A stretch of DNA of 64,000 nt. Origin: Amycolatopsis camponoti (GTDB lineage: Bacteria > Actinomycetota > Actinomycetes > Mycobacteriales > Pseudonocardiaceae). A model generated the notes under the pieces. The model did not search any database. It was given only the letters and a program-made list of their open reading frames with translations, and had not been told where the DNA came from. Shown piece after piece: positions 33,113-40,235 of the stretch (positions are counted from its first letter, which is position 1; every line of letters begins with the position of its first letter). The translations under genes were made by a program, and so were the position numbers. The stretch covers positions 74,501-138,500 of the forward strand of contig NZ_CABVGP010000002.1 of the NCBI RefSeq assembly GCF_902497555.1, in the 5' to 3' direction.

Positions 33113-33139
33113 AGATTACCGCCGCCCGAACGCATGTTC
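33113..33139 (-). promoter_or_regulatory. Promoter with LexA-like SOS box for the HNH gene
   Basis: CGAAC-GCAT-GTTC at 33127-33139 is close to the actinobacterial SOS box TCGAAC-N4-GTTCGA. On the minus strand TAATCT (33118-33113) is a good -10 hexamer. The -35 position (33141-33136 on the minus strand) falls in the SOS box. The -10 ends six bases before the GTG, so transcription would start at the start codon. Confidence 0.7.
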
Positions 33140-33268
33140 ATCACTCGATCAGGTGGAAGCAAGGAGTCCGGCAGGGACACCGTCGCGTGGGGAATCGGCG
33201 CTCCCGCACCGAGCGGCGAACAACCACAGGCAGGCGCCGATTTCCCACGCCCCGGCGAAGCCGCATCT

Positions 33269-33868
33269 TTAAGACTGTGGGTAGCAGACCCGATAACGCA
33301 AGTGAGTAACCCCAGCCCCGGCAACAACCTCGACTCGTTCCAAGGAAGCCGAATCAAGAGAAGAGAAGTACCGTACCCCCTCACCGAGAACGACGGGCAC
33401 GAGATCAATCCGAACCTCATCGAGAAGCCCAAGCTTCAAGCACTGCTGGGCAATACTCGGCCCGGAGACGCCCACCGTCCCGTCCCCCGCAGCCTTGGCC
33501 GACTCGATCGCCTCCGAGACAGAAGACACGAAAGTGAACGGCGCCAGGGAAGAAGCGGGCCAGTCCGAAGGTGGAGGCCGGTGCGTGACGACGAAAGCGG
33601 CGCCTCCGCCAGGCGGGTTCCCGCCCCAGCCGCGCGTGTACTCGAACACCCGTCGCCCGCAGACGAACGCGCTGTGGCGGACCGAGTCCAAAAAGGAGCT
33701 CAGGTAGTCCGCGCTGGACGGGGAAACGCGGAAGGTGATCGGGTAACCGACCATCGGCACCTCCACGTCTCCCGCGGTGTACCAGTCGAACAGTGGCCCG
33801 ACCGAATCGTCGGGCCGCGCCACGAACCCGTCCAGTGACATGCAGAAGCTCGCTACCACGCCGGTCAT
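33269..33868 (-). CDS. RibD C-terminal/dihydrofolate reductase-like protein
   Basis: A 199-residue member of the RibD_C/DHFR-like reductase group. It has CMSLDGFVARPDDSVGPLFDW near the start, FVCGRRVFEYTRGWGG, FVVTHRPPPSDWP and GVSGPSIAQQCLKLGLLDEVRIDLVPVVLGEGVRYF, all typical. Members bind NADPH, but single-domain copies like this have no assigned substrate. Its ATG (33868) is one base from the stop of the SRPBCC gene, so it is the last gene of an ArsR-SRPBCC-reductase operon. Confidence 0.88.
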   Translation of the reverse strand: MTGVVASFCMSLDGFVARPDDSVGPLFDWYTAGDVEVPMVGYPITFRVSPSSADYLSSFLDSVRHSAFVCGRRVFEYTRGWGGNPPGGGAAFVVTHRPPPSDWPASSLAPFTFVSSVSEAIESAKAAGDGTVGVSGPSIAQQCLKLGLLDEVRIDLVPVVLGEGVRYFSSLDSASLERVEVVAGAGVTHLRYRVCYPQS

Positions 33869-33869
33869 C

Positions 33870-34331
33870 TCAGTCCGCCAGCACCTTGTCGAGCCGTTCG
33901 TACGACTCCGTGATCCCGCGGCTCATCCCGCTCTCCAGTGCCGCGTCGCGTGCCTCCACCGACGGGAACACCGACTGCGTCACGATGCGCGTGCGGCCGT
34001 CGCCGAGGTCGGTCAGCGCCAGCGAGTCGAGCGTGACTTCGCCGGGCGCGCCCAGGAACTCGAAAGTCTGGACGATCCGGTCGGCGCTCACCGTGTGGTA
34101 CACGCCCCGAAAACGGTACTCGCCGCGCTCGTCGCGGTGGATGTAGTCGTACGTACCCCCTGATCGGGCGTCGAACTCGACGATCTCCATCTCCATCCCG
34201 TGCGGGCCCAGCCAGCGCACGATCAGCTCGGGATCGGTGTGCGCGCGCAGGACCGCCGACGGCGGGGCCGCGAACTCGCGCGTGATCTCGATGAACGGCG
34301 TTCCCGGCTGGGCGGTGATCGTGGTGCTCAT
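33870..34331 (-). CDS. SRPBCC/AHSA1 family protein
   Basis: A 153-residue Aha1-like START-domain protein. It has the hallmark FIEITREFAAPPSAVLRAHTDPELIVRWLGP, then FDARSGGTYDYIHRDERGEYRFRGVYHTV, and ends SRGITESYERLDKVLAD. Such proteins are often paired with an ArsR regulator, exactly as here (ATGA overlap at 34328-34331). The ligand is unknown. The ribosome site GGAAAGG lies just upstream of the ATG at 34331. Confidence 0.9.
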   Translation of the reverse strand: MSTTITAQPGTPFIEITREFAAPPSAVLRAHTDPELIVRWLGPHGMEMEIVEFDARSGGTYDYIHRDERGEYRFRGVYHTVSADRIVQTFEFLGAPGEVTLDSLALTDLGDGRTRIVTQSVFPSVEARDAALESGMSRGITESYERLDKVLAD

Positions 34332-34663
34332 GGCCTTTCCTCCAGGGTGTCCAGGACGGCGTCGAGGCGCCGGTAGCTGCGTTCGGTGGCCAGCCGGTAC
34401 GTGTCGATCCAGCTGGTCAGGGCTTCGAGGGCGGACGGCACGAGGTGGCACGGCCGGCGCTGCCCGTCGCGGCTGCGCGTGATCAGGCCGGCCTGCTCCA
34501 GCACCTGGATGTGCCGCGACACCGCCTGCTTCGTGATCGCGAAGGGCTCGGCCAGCTCGTTGACCGTCGCTTCGCCGCGGGACAGCCGCGCGACCAGCGC
34601 CCGGCGGACCGGGTCGCCGAGTGCGGTGAACGCGCGGTCCAGCGCCTCCTCGTCAACCGTCAT
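34328..34663 (-). CDS. ArsR/SmtB-type winged-helix regulator
   Basis: A 111-residue regulator. It has FTALGDPVRRALVARLSRGEATVNELAEPFAITKQAVSRHIQVLEQAGLI (recognition helix ITKQAVSRHI), then a wing RSRDGQRRPCHL. No metal-binding ELCVCDL motif is present, so it belongs to the non-metal ArsR group paired with SRPBCC proteins. The ATG at 34663 was chosen over a TTG at 34672. Two TTTATCAACC repeats lie just upstream. It heads the three-gene minus-strand operon ending at 33269 and probably represses itself. Confidence 0.9.
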   Translation of the reverse strand: MTVDEEALDRAFTALGDPVRRALVARLSRGEATVNELAEPFAITKQAVSRHIQVLEQAGLITRSRDGQRRPCHLVPSALEALTSWIDTYRLATERSYRRLDAVLDTLEERP

Positions 34664-34664
34664 C

Positions 34665-34690
34665 TTTATCAACCAATCTGTTTATCAACC
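34665..34690. promoter_or_regulatory. Direct-repeat operator candidate of the ArsR operon
   Basis: TTTATCAACC occurs twice (34665-34674 and 34681-34690), 16 bases apart, directly before the ArsR start. A TTGACA on the minus strand (34718-34713) may be the -35. ArsR-type proteins commonly bind such short AT-rich repeats. Confidence 0.55.
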
Positions 34691-34795
34691 TATGTGTTGA
34701 CTATAGGCGGGCTGTCAAGACCTGCCGAAAGTCGGGGGTGGCCGACGTCGTCCGGCAGCGGCCCGCGACCTCGCCCGCTCCCTACGTTGACCCTC

Positions 34796-36220
34796 ATGAC
34801 CAGGCTCTTCCTCGTCCTCGCGGTGCTCCTGCTCGGCACCGCGGCCCCGGCGGCCGCCGCGACGAACGGCATCGACGCGTACGTCCGCGCCTACCTCGAC
34901 CACACCGGCCTGCCCGGCGCCGCGGTCGCCGTCACCCACAACGGTGACGTTGTCCGCGTTGCCGGCTATGGCCACGACGCCGACGGCGCGCCGCTCACCG
35001 CGTCGACCCGGCTGCCGGTCGCGTCGCTGAGCAAGTCCATGACGGCCTTCGCCGTGCTCCAGCTCGTCGAACAAGGCCGGCTCGGGCTGGACGAGCCCGT
35101 GACGCGCTACCTGCCCGGGTTCCGGCTCGCCGACGAGCGCGGCGCGCGGATCACCGTCCGGATGCTGCTCGACCAGACGTCCGGGATGGCCGACTCCGCG
35201 TTCCCCGACCTGCGGCTGTCCCAGCCGCACACGCTCGCCGAGGCCGTCGACCGGCTGCGGGACGCCCCGCTCGCGAGCGAACCCGGCGCGGAGTTCCACT
35301 ACCACAACCCGAACTACGAGGTGGCCGCCCGGATCGTCGAGGTCGTGGCCGGGCAGCCGTTCGCGGACCACCTCCGGACGCGGCTGTTCGCGCCGCTCGG
35401 GATGGCGTCGAGCACCACTGTGGACGGGCCGCCGGCCGGGACCGCCGGGTACGTCCGGGCGTTCGGGTTCGAGGTCCCGGTGGCCGAACCGGACTGGTTC
35501 ACCGGTGGCAGCCACGGCGTCGTCACCACCGCCGAGGACCTGGCGAAGTGGCTGGCGGCGCAGCGGGACGGCGGCGGCGCGCTCTCCCCGGAGTCGGCCG
35601 CGCTGGCGCACACCCCCGCGCCCGGCCGCGACTACGCGCTGGGCTGGCGCGTGCGGGACGGCCTGGTGTCGCACACCGGCGAGTGGTTCAGCCACACCGC
35701 GGCGCAGATCCTGCTCCCGGACGGCTACGGCATCGCGGTGGTGACGACCATGGGGATGGCGTTGGACAACGAGGCCGAGCTGCTCGCGCGGGACATCGCG
35801 ACGCTGGTCCAGGGCGGATCGCCGGAGCCCGCGCTGCCGGCCGGGGTGCTCGCGGACCGGGTGCTCGCGGCGTTGGCGTTGATCGCCGTGGGACTCGCCG
35901 TGGTGGGTGTGCGGCGGGCCCGGCGGAAGCTCCGGTGGTGGCGGGTCGTGCCGCCGTTGCTGCCGCTCGTCCCGCTCGCTTTCCTGCCGCAGCTGCTCGG
36001 GGTGGTATTCGCCGGAAGACGGGGTACCTACGGCCAAGTGCTCTACGTCTGGCCGGGGCTCGTGGCCGCGCTCGCCGTGCTGGCGCTGGCGGGCCTGACC
36101 GTGGCCGTGGCGAGGGCGCGGGCCCTCGTGAGTGGCACGCGGGCCCGCAACCCGGAAGAATCGGGCGAAACGAGGGGAGACGCCCAGTGGGCATCGGCAA
36201 ACAGGCGAAGCGGATCCTGA
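34796..36220 (+). CDS. Membrane-anchored serine hydrolase (class C beta-lactamase/PBP fold)
   Basis: A 474-residue exported protein. The signal sequence RLFLVLAVLLLGTAAPAAA precedes a beta-lactamase-like domain. The domain has the SxxK nucleophile motif in PVASLSKSMTAF, YHN (the YxN motif) in FHYHNPNYEVAAR and HTG in VSHTGEWFSH. After about residue 365, three C-terminal transmembrane segments occur (LAALALIAVGLAVVGV; VPPLLPLVPLAFLPQLLGVV; VWPGLVAALAVLALAGLTVAV). It resembles D-alanyl-D-alanine carboxypeptidase- or esterase-type proteins; the substrate is unknown. The 3' end overlaps the next gene by 34 bases in another frame. Confidence 0.88.
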   Translation: MTRLFLVLAVLLLGTAAPAAAATNGIDAYVRAYLDHTGLPGAAVAVTHNGDVVRVAGYGHDADGAPLTASTRLPVASLSKSMTAFAVLQLVEQGRLGLDEPVTRYLPGFRLADERGARITVRMLLDQTSGMADSAFPDLRLSQPHTLAEAVDRLRDAPLASEPGAEFHYHNPNYEVAARIVEVVAGQPFADHLRTRLFAPLGMASSTTVDGPPAGTAGYVRAFGFEVPVAEPDWFTGGSHGVVTTAEDLAKWLAAQRDGGGALSPESAALAHTPAPGRDYALGWRVRDGLVSHTGEWFSHTAAQILLPDGYGIAVVTTMGMALDNEAELLARDIATLVQGGSPEPALPAGVLADRVLAALALIAVGLAVVGVRRARRKLRWWRVVPPLLPLVPLAFLPQLLGVVFAGRRGTYGQVLYVWPGLVAALAVLALAGLTVAVARARALVSGTRARNPEESGETRGDAQWASANRRSGS

Positions 36221-36603
36221 TCACGGTGGCGGGTGCCGTCCTGCTGATCGTCGGGGTGCTGCTGCTGGTCCTGCCCGGCCCCGGGCTGCTGCTCGTGCTC
36301 GCCGGGCTCCTGCTGCTCGCGTCGGAGTTCCCGGCGCTCGAGCGGTACGTCGACCCGGTGCGCGACCGCGCGATGAAGGCGGCCGAGGAGAGCGTGTCGT
36401 CGCCGCTGCGGATCGCCGGATCGGTGCTGGCCGGGCTGGCGCTGCTGGCGGCGGGGATCGTCTGGGGCACGGTGAAGTCGCTGCCGTTCAGCGGCTGGAG
36501 CACCGGGTCGAGCCTGATCCTGTCGTCGGTGATCCTGTTCGCGCTGCTGATCTGGAGCTACCGGCGGGTCAAGACGCGCCGGGAGGCCGCCCACCGCGGC
36601 TGA
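36187..36603 (+). CDS. PGPGW-type transmembrane protein
   Basis: A 138-residue membrane protein of the PGPGW family (TIGR02611-like). A hydrophobic hairpin begins ILITVAGAVLLIVGVLLLVLPGPGLLLVLAG, with the LPGPG turn, followed by the conserved LASEFPALERYVDPV segment. A second pair of helices is in SPLRIAGSVLAGLALLAAGIVWG and LILSSVILFALLIW. The function is unknown. The GTG at 36187 has GGGGAG upstream and lies inside the hydrolase gene, so the two are probably coupled. Confidence 0.85.
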   Translation: MGIGKQAKRILITVAGAVLLIVGVLLLVLPGPGLLLVLAGLLLLASEFPALERYVDPVRDRAMKAAEESVSSPLRIAGSVLAGLALLAAGIVWGTVKSLPFSGWSTGSSLILSSVILFALLIWSYRRVKTRREAAHRG

Positions 36604-36622
36604 GGGCGATACTGTCGGCGCC

Positions 36623-37279
36623 ATGAGCGCCGGATTCCAGCGAGCCCGGCGGCCCGAGCAGATCGAGGCGCGCCGCACCGCGATCCTCGCCGCCGCGCGG
36701 GAGCTGCTGGCCGAGCGGCCGGTCGCCGACATCAGCCTGCGGGAGCTGGCCTGCCGCGTCGGGCTCGCGAAGTCCAATGTGCTCCGCTACTTCGACAGCC
36801 GCGAGGCGGTCTTCCTCGAAGTCCTCGACGCCGAGTGGTCGGCGTGGCTGGACGCGCTCGCGCTCGGGGAGCCGGGCCCGGCGGAGCCCGGCTTCGCGCG
36901 CGAAGAGCGTGTCGCGGGGAAGATCGCCGCGACGCTCGCCGAGCGGCGGTCGCTGTGCGAGCTGATCAGCGCGATGGCGCCGGTGCTGGAACGCAACATC
37001 TCGCCGGAGTTCGCCCGCAGCTTCAAGGGCCGCGCGGCGGCCAGCACCGAGCGGCTCGGCGAGCTGGTCCGGAAACGGGTGCCGGAGCTGTCGGCCGACG
37101 GCGCCCGGCAGTTCGCCCTCGGCGTGGTGATCATCGTGTCGGGGGCGTGGCCGTACGCCAACCCGACCGACGCCGTCGCGGCGGCCGCGGCCGAGCTGGG
37201 CGGGATGCCGACGTTCGCGGAGGCGCTGGCCGAGGGGCTCACGAACCTGCTGGCCGGCCTCGTCGCGCGGCGGCGGTGA
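36623..37279 (+). CDS. TetR family regulator
   Basis: A 218-residue regulator. The helix-turn-helix is at about 15-62: RRTAILAAARELLAERPVADISLRELACRVGLAKSNVLRYFDSREAVF. The ligand domain follows, with FALGVVIIVSGAWPYANPTDA near the C-terminus, like the large TetR_C group of actinomycetes. It lies 20 bases after the PGPGW gene. The target is unknown, and no clear palindrome was seen in the short upstream gap. Confidence 0.88.
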   Translation: MSAGFQRARRPEQIEARRTAILAAARELLAERPVADISLRELACRVGLAKSNVLRYFDSREAVFLEVLDAEWSAWLDALALGEPGPAEPGFAREERVAGKIAATLAERRSLCELISAMAPVLERNISPEFARSFKGRAAASTERLGELVRKRVPELSADGARQFALGVVIIVSGAWPYANPTDAVAAAAAELGGMPTFAEALAEGLTNLLAGLVARRR

Positions 37280-37309
37280 CCAAGCCGGTCGCGCCGGACA
37301 GCACCGCCC

Positions 37310-37708
37310 TCATGGTTCGGTCACCGGCAGCAAACCGCGCTCGCCGAAGACCTTCTTCGCGACCGCTGTCGCGTTCAGCGCCCGCGGGAATCCGCAGTAC
37401 GCGGCCGACTGCAGCAGCGCCTCGACGATCTCCTCGGGGGTGAGCCCGGCGTTCAAGGACGCGTTGACGTGCACCTCCAGCTGCGGCTCGCACCCGCCGA
37501 GTGCGGTCAGCATGCCGAGCGTCACGAGCTGGCGGTCCCGTGGCACGAGCGCCGGGCGCGTGTAGATCTCGCCGAAGCCCCAGGAGACGAGGCTGTCGGC
37601 CAGTTTCGGTGAGATGTCGGCGAGGCTGTCGAGCACGCGCTGGGCGGTTTGCTCGCCGTTGAGGTCGATCAGGGCCTCACGGCCGCGTTCGAAGCGATCT
37701 TCGGTCAT
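37310..37708 (-). CDS. Carboxymuconolactone decarboxylase family protein
   Basis: A 132-residue AhpD/CMD-fold protein. It starts MTEDRFERGREALIDLNG and has LVPRDRQLVTLGMLTALGGCEPQLEVHVNASLNAGLTPEEIVEAL, closely like PcaC. There is no CxxC of AhpD-type peroxidase reductants, so decarboxylase-like chemistry is more likely. The reaction is unproven, and no other protocatechuate-pathway gene is adjacent; the PobA-like gene lies 24 kb away. The ATG at 37708 was preferred over a longer frame. Confidence 0.85.
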   Translation of the reverse strand: MTEDRFERGREALIDLNGEQTAQRVLDSLADISPKLADSLVSWGFGEIYTRPALVPRDRQLVTLGMLTALGGCEPQLEVHVNASLNAGLTPEEIVEALLQSAAYCGFPRALNATAVAKKVFGERGLLPVTEP

Positions 37709-37787
37709 GGCCGCGACGGTAGTGGCTGGAGCGCGCTCCAGGACAACCGTGACGGCCACCCCGGCGGGTGGCCGTCACGGGGCGCGG

Positions 37788-40160
37788 TCAGACCGCGTGA
37801 GTCACCCGATTCGCCGCGCTCGCGGCCGGGTCGACGTAATAACTGGTGTACGACTTGTCCGTGCGTTGCCCGGCCGCGTTGACGCTCCACGCGTCCACGT
37901 ACAGCCAGATCTTGGTGTCGGTCGCCGGTGCGGTGAACTCGAACGCCCCGGTGCCGTCCGCGCCCGGCTGGACCACCACGTCCGGCCCCGTTTCGCCGTT
38001 CGGCCTGATGCGGTAGCCGTACGCCGCCAAGCCGGGCTGCACCGGCGTCAGCGTGCAGTGGACCACCTGGCCGGGCCGCAGGTTGCCCGTCGCGTCACAG
38101 ACGAGCGGCGGGGCGGCCGACTTCGGGTAGAAGCGGTAGTACCCCGGCTGGGAAACCCAGCCGTCGGCGGACGTGCTCGTCACGTCGAGGTACTGCGTGT
38201 CGGTGGTGAGCGGCGTCAGGACGACGCTCGCCGTGCCGTCCGGCCCCGCGGGCACCGTGACCGGCGCCGCCCCGAAGTACGAGTACGTGTAGCTCACGAC
38301 GCCCGGGAGCTGCGACGAGAACGTGAACGTGCCCGGCGTCGTGACGTAGCCGCCTTCGCAGCACTCGGGGAATTCGGTGCTCGTGATGGCCGGCCCGTCC
38401 GAGCCGACCTGCACGCTCTCCTCGTTCGTCGCCGACACGAGCCCGGCCGCGGTCGTCGTGGACACCCGGATCGTGTGGTAGTACGGCCGGTCCGGCACCA
38501 CGGTGACCCGCGCCGTGCCGTCCGGGCCCACCGGGACGGTCGCCGGCTCGCCGTAGTCCCAGTCGTAGGTGAACGACGTCGACCCCGGCAGCACGGCGTG
38601 CAGCGTCAGGACGACCGGCTTGCCGACCATGGCGTCGGCGGGCGCGTCGACCGTGGGCGCGCCCCGGTCGATGTCGATCTGGCCGCCGCCGTCGCCGGAC
38701 AGGTTCCCATTGGTCATCCGGGCCCGCACGCTGACGCGGTAGGACTTCGCGGCGTCGGTCGGGGTGACGCTGATCGCCGCGGTGCCGTCCGGGCCCGCGG
38801 GCAGGGTGACCTCCGGCCCGTTGTCGATCTTGTAGAGGTACTCGGTGGCGCCGTCGGTGCCGTGCGGGGCGAACGTGCACTGCCGGGTCTCGCCGAGGAA
38901 GGCGCGGGCCGGGGTGCACGTCATCGACGGACCGTTGCGGGCCACGAAGAACCGGTAGTCGCCCGACGGCCCGTAGTTCCCGGCGGTGTCGAGGCCGTAG
39001 GCGGACATGCTCATCGGGCCGTCGTCGCGCGGGGTGTACCGGACGGTGGCCTTGCCGCCGGGCCGGTCGGTCGCGACGTAACCGCTGTCGGTGTAGCCGG
39101 CCTGCCACTGGAAGCCGACGACCTGGGTGTCGCCGCCCGCGTCGAGGGTGAAGTCACCCGGGATGCCGACGCCGCCCTTGCCGGGCACCTCGTACACGTA
39201 GTCGGTCGAGGTGATCACCGGCGCCGTGGCCGGCGGGGTGAAGTCCGTGGTGAACCGGCAGGTTTCGCTCCACGCGCTCGTGGCCAGGCTGTCCTTCGCC
39301 CGGACCTGCCACGCGTAGGTGACGCCGTCCGCGAGCCGGCTGTCGGGGTCGAAGTACGCGCCGGAGCCATAGACGTCGTCCGTGCCGGTCGCGCGCTGGT
39401 CGGGGTGGTCCACCGGCCACCAGGCGAACTCGGCCGTGAAGCTGTAGTCGTCCGGATCGCTGACGGTGGCCGACATCGCGGCGCCGCCGTGGCGGACGAG
39501 CGGTGTCTCGGCGCAGGCGTGCGTGCCGGTCTTGAGCGCGGTCGGTGTCGCCGGCGGCTGGTTCTTCTCCAGGCTCACGTACAGCAGCGGCCGGTACGTG
39601 CGCCCGAACCGCGGGTTGTGCTGCTGGCCGTCTGGCAGGCGCAGCACCATCGTCAGCGACGTGCGGCCGGCGTCGATCGCCTGCTGCAGCACCGGTGCGG
39701 CGTCCCAGTCGAGGTAGTCCGACGGGCAGACGTCGAGACTGCCCGGCCCGGCCAGCTTGGTGAGCTCGCGAGGCTGGTCGTTCCAGGTCGGCGCCTTCTT
39801 CGCCGGGGCCGTGACCCACAGCTCGGTGCCGCGGGGCGCCGAGCAGTCGGCGACCGCCGTCTCCTTTCCGGACAGCTCCGCGGAAAGCACCTTGGCGCCG
39901 CGCAGCCCGGAGAGGTCGAAAGTGAAGTAGGACTTCGAAACGTGCTTCTGGCCGTGGTCGACCTTCGCGCCGATCGGCGCGTCGCCGGCCGGGTTGACGA
40001 AGCTCTTCCCCGGCTGGGCCGAGTCGATGTACGACCACGACGTCGACTGGATCGACGTGATCTGCGTGGCCGAAGCCGGCAGCGCCGTGCCGGCCATCAG
40101 CAGTGCCGCCGTGGCGGCGACGATGCCCGCTTTCGTTCTTCGAGAGCCCAAAAGGCTCAC
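37788..40160 (-). CDS. Large secreted DNRLRE-type protein with repeated Ig-like domains
   Basis: A 790-residue exported protein. The signal peptide runs to about residue 32 (GTALPASA). A DNRLRE-like domain (about 33-200) has SWSYIDSAQPGKSFVNPAGD and a KSYFTFDLSGLRGAKVLSAELS strand run. A fibronectin-like domain with WQVRAKDS follows. From about residue 300 to 790, tandem beta-sandwich repeats recur every 89-94 residues, each marked by PxGPDGTA (LPAGPDGTA, VPVGPDGTA, VPAGPDGTA, VQPGADGTG). No catalytic site is visible. It resembles a surface or matrix adhesion scaffold. The GTG at 40160 is poorly spaced from its AGGGG site; a TTG at 40151 is possible. It sits downstream of the GH2 terminator, on its own. 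Confidence 0.8.
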   Translation of the reverse strand: MSLLGSRRTKAGIVAATAALLMAGTALPASATQITSIQSTSWSYIDSAQPGKSFVNPAGDAPIGAKVDHGQKHVSKSYFTFDLSGLRGAKVLSAELSGKETAVADCSAPRGTELWVTAPAKKAPTWNDQPRELTKLAGPGSLDVCPSDYLDWDAAPVLQQAIDAGRTSLTMVLRLPDGQQHNPRFGRTYRPLLYVSLEKNQPPATPTALKTGTHACAETPLVRHGGAAMSATVSDPDDYSFTAEFAWWPVDHPDQRATGTDDVYGSGAYFDPDSRLADGVTYAWQVRAKDSLATSAWSETCRFTTDFTPPATAPVITSTDYVYEVPGKGGVGIPGDFTLDAGGDTQVVGFQWQAGYTDSGYVATDRPGGKATVRYTPRDDGPMSMSAYGLDTAGNYGPSGDYRFFVARNGPSMTCTPARAFLGETRQCTFAPHGTDGATEYLYKIDNGPEVTLPAGPDGTAAISVTPTDAAKSYRVSVRARMTNGNLSGDGGGQIDIDRGAPTVDAPADAMVGKPVVLTLHAVLPGSTSFTYDWDYGEPATVPVGPDGTARVTVVPDRPYYHTIRVSTTTAAGLVSATNEESVQVGSDGPAITSTEFPECCEGGYVTTPGTFTFSSQLPGVVSYTYSYFGAAPVTVPAGPDGTASVVLTPLTTDTQYLDVTSTSADGWVSQPGYYRFYPKSAAPPLVCDATGNLRPGQVVHCTLTPVQPGLAAYGYRIRPNGETGPDVVVQPGADGTGAFEFTAPATDTKIWLYVDAWSVNAAGQRTDKSYTSYYVDPAASAANRVTHAV

Positions 40161-40176
40161 CCCCTGAAGTGCGAAA

Positions 40177-40204
40177 CCCGGGGACCACGATCGCGGTCCC
40201 CGGG
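40177..40204 (-). terminator. Terminator of the GH2/ABC operon
   Basis: CCCGGGGACC (40177-40186) and GGTCCCCGGG (40195-40204) form a perfect 10-bp stem with an 8-base loop, about 32 bases beyond the GH2 stop. On the minus strand the stem is followed by TTTC. It separates the operon from the DNRLRE gene. Confidence 0.8.
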
Positions 40205-40235
40205 CTCAACACGCCTCAGGTGTGCTTCCGGTTGC

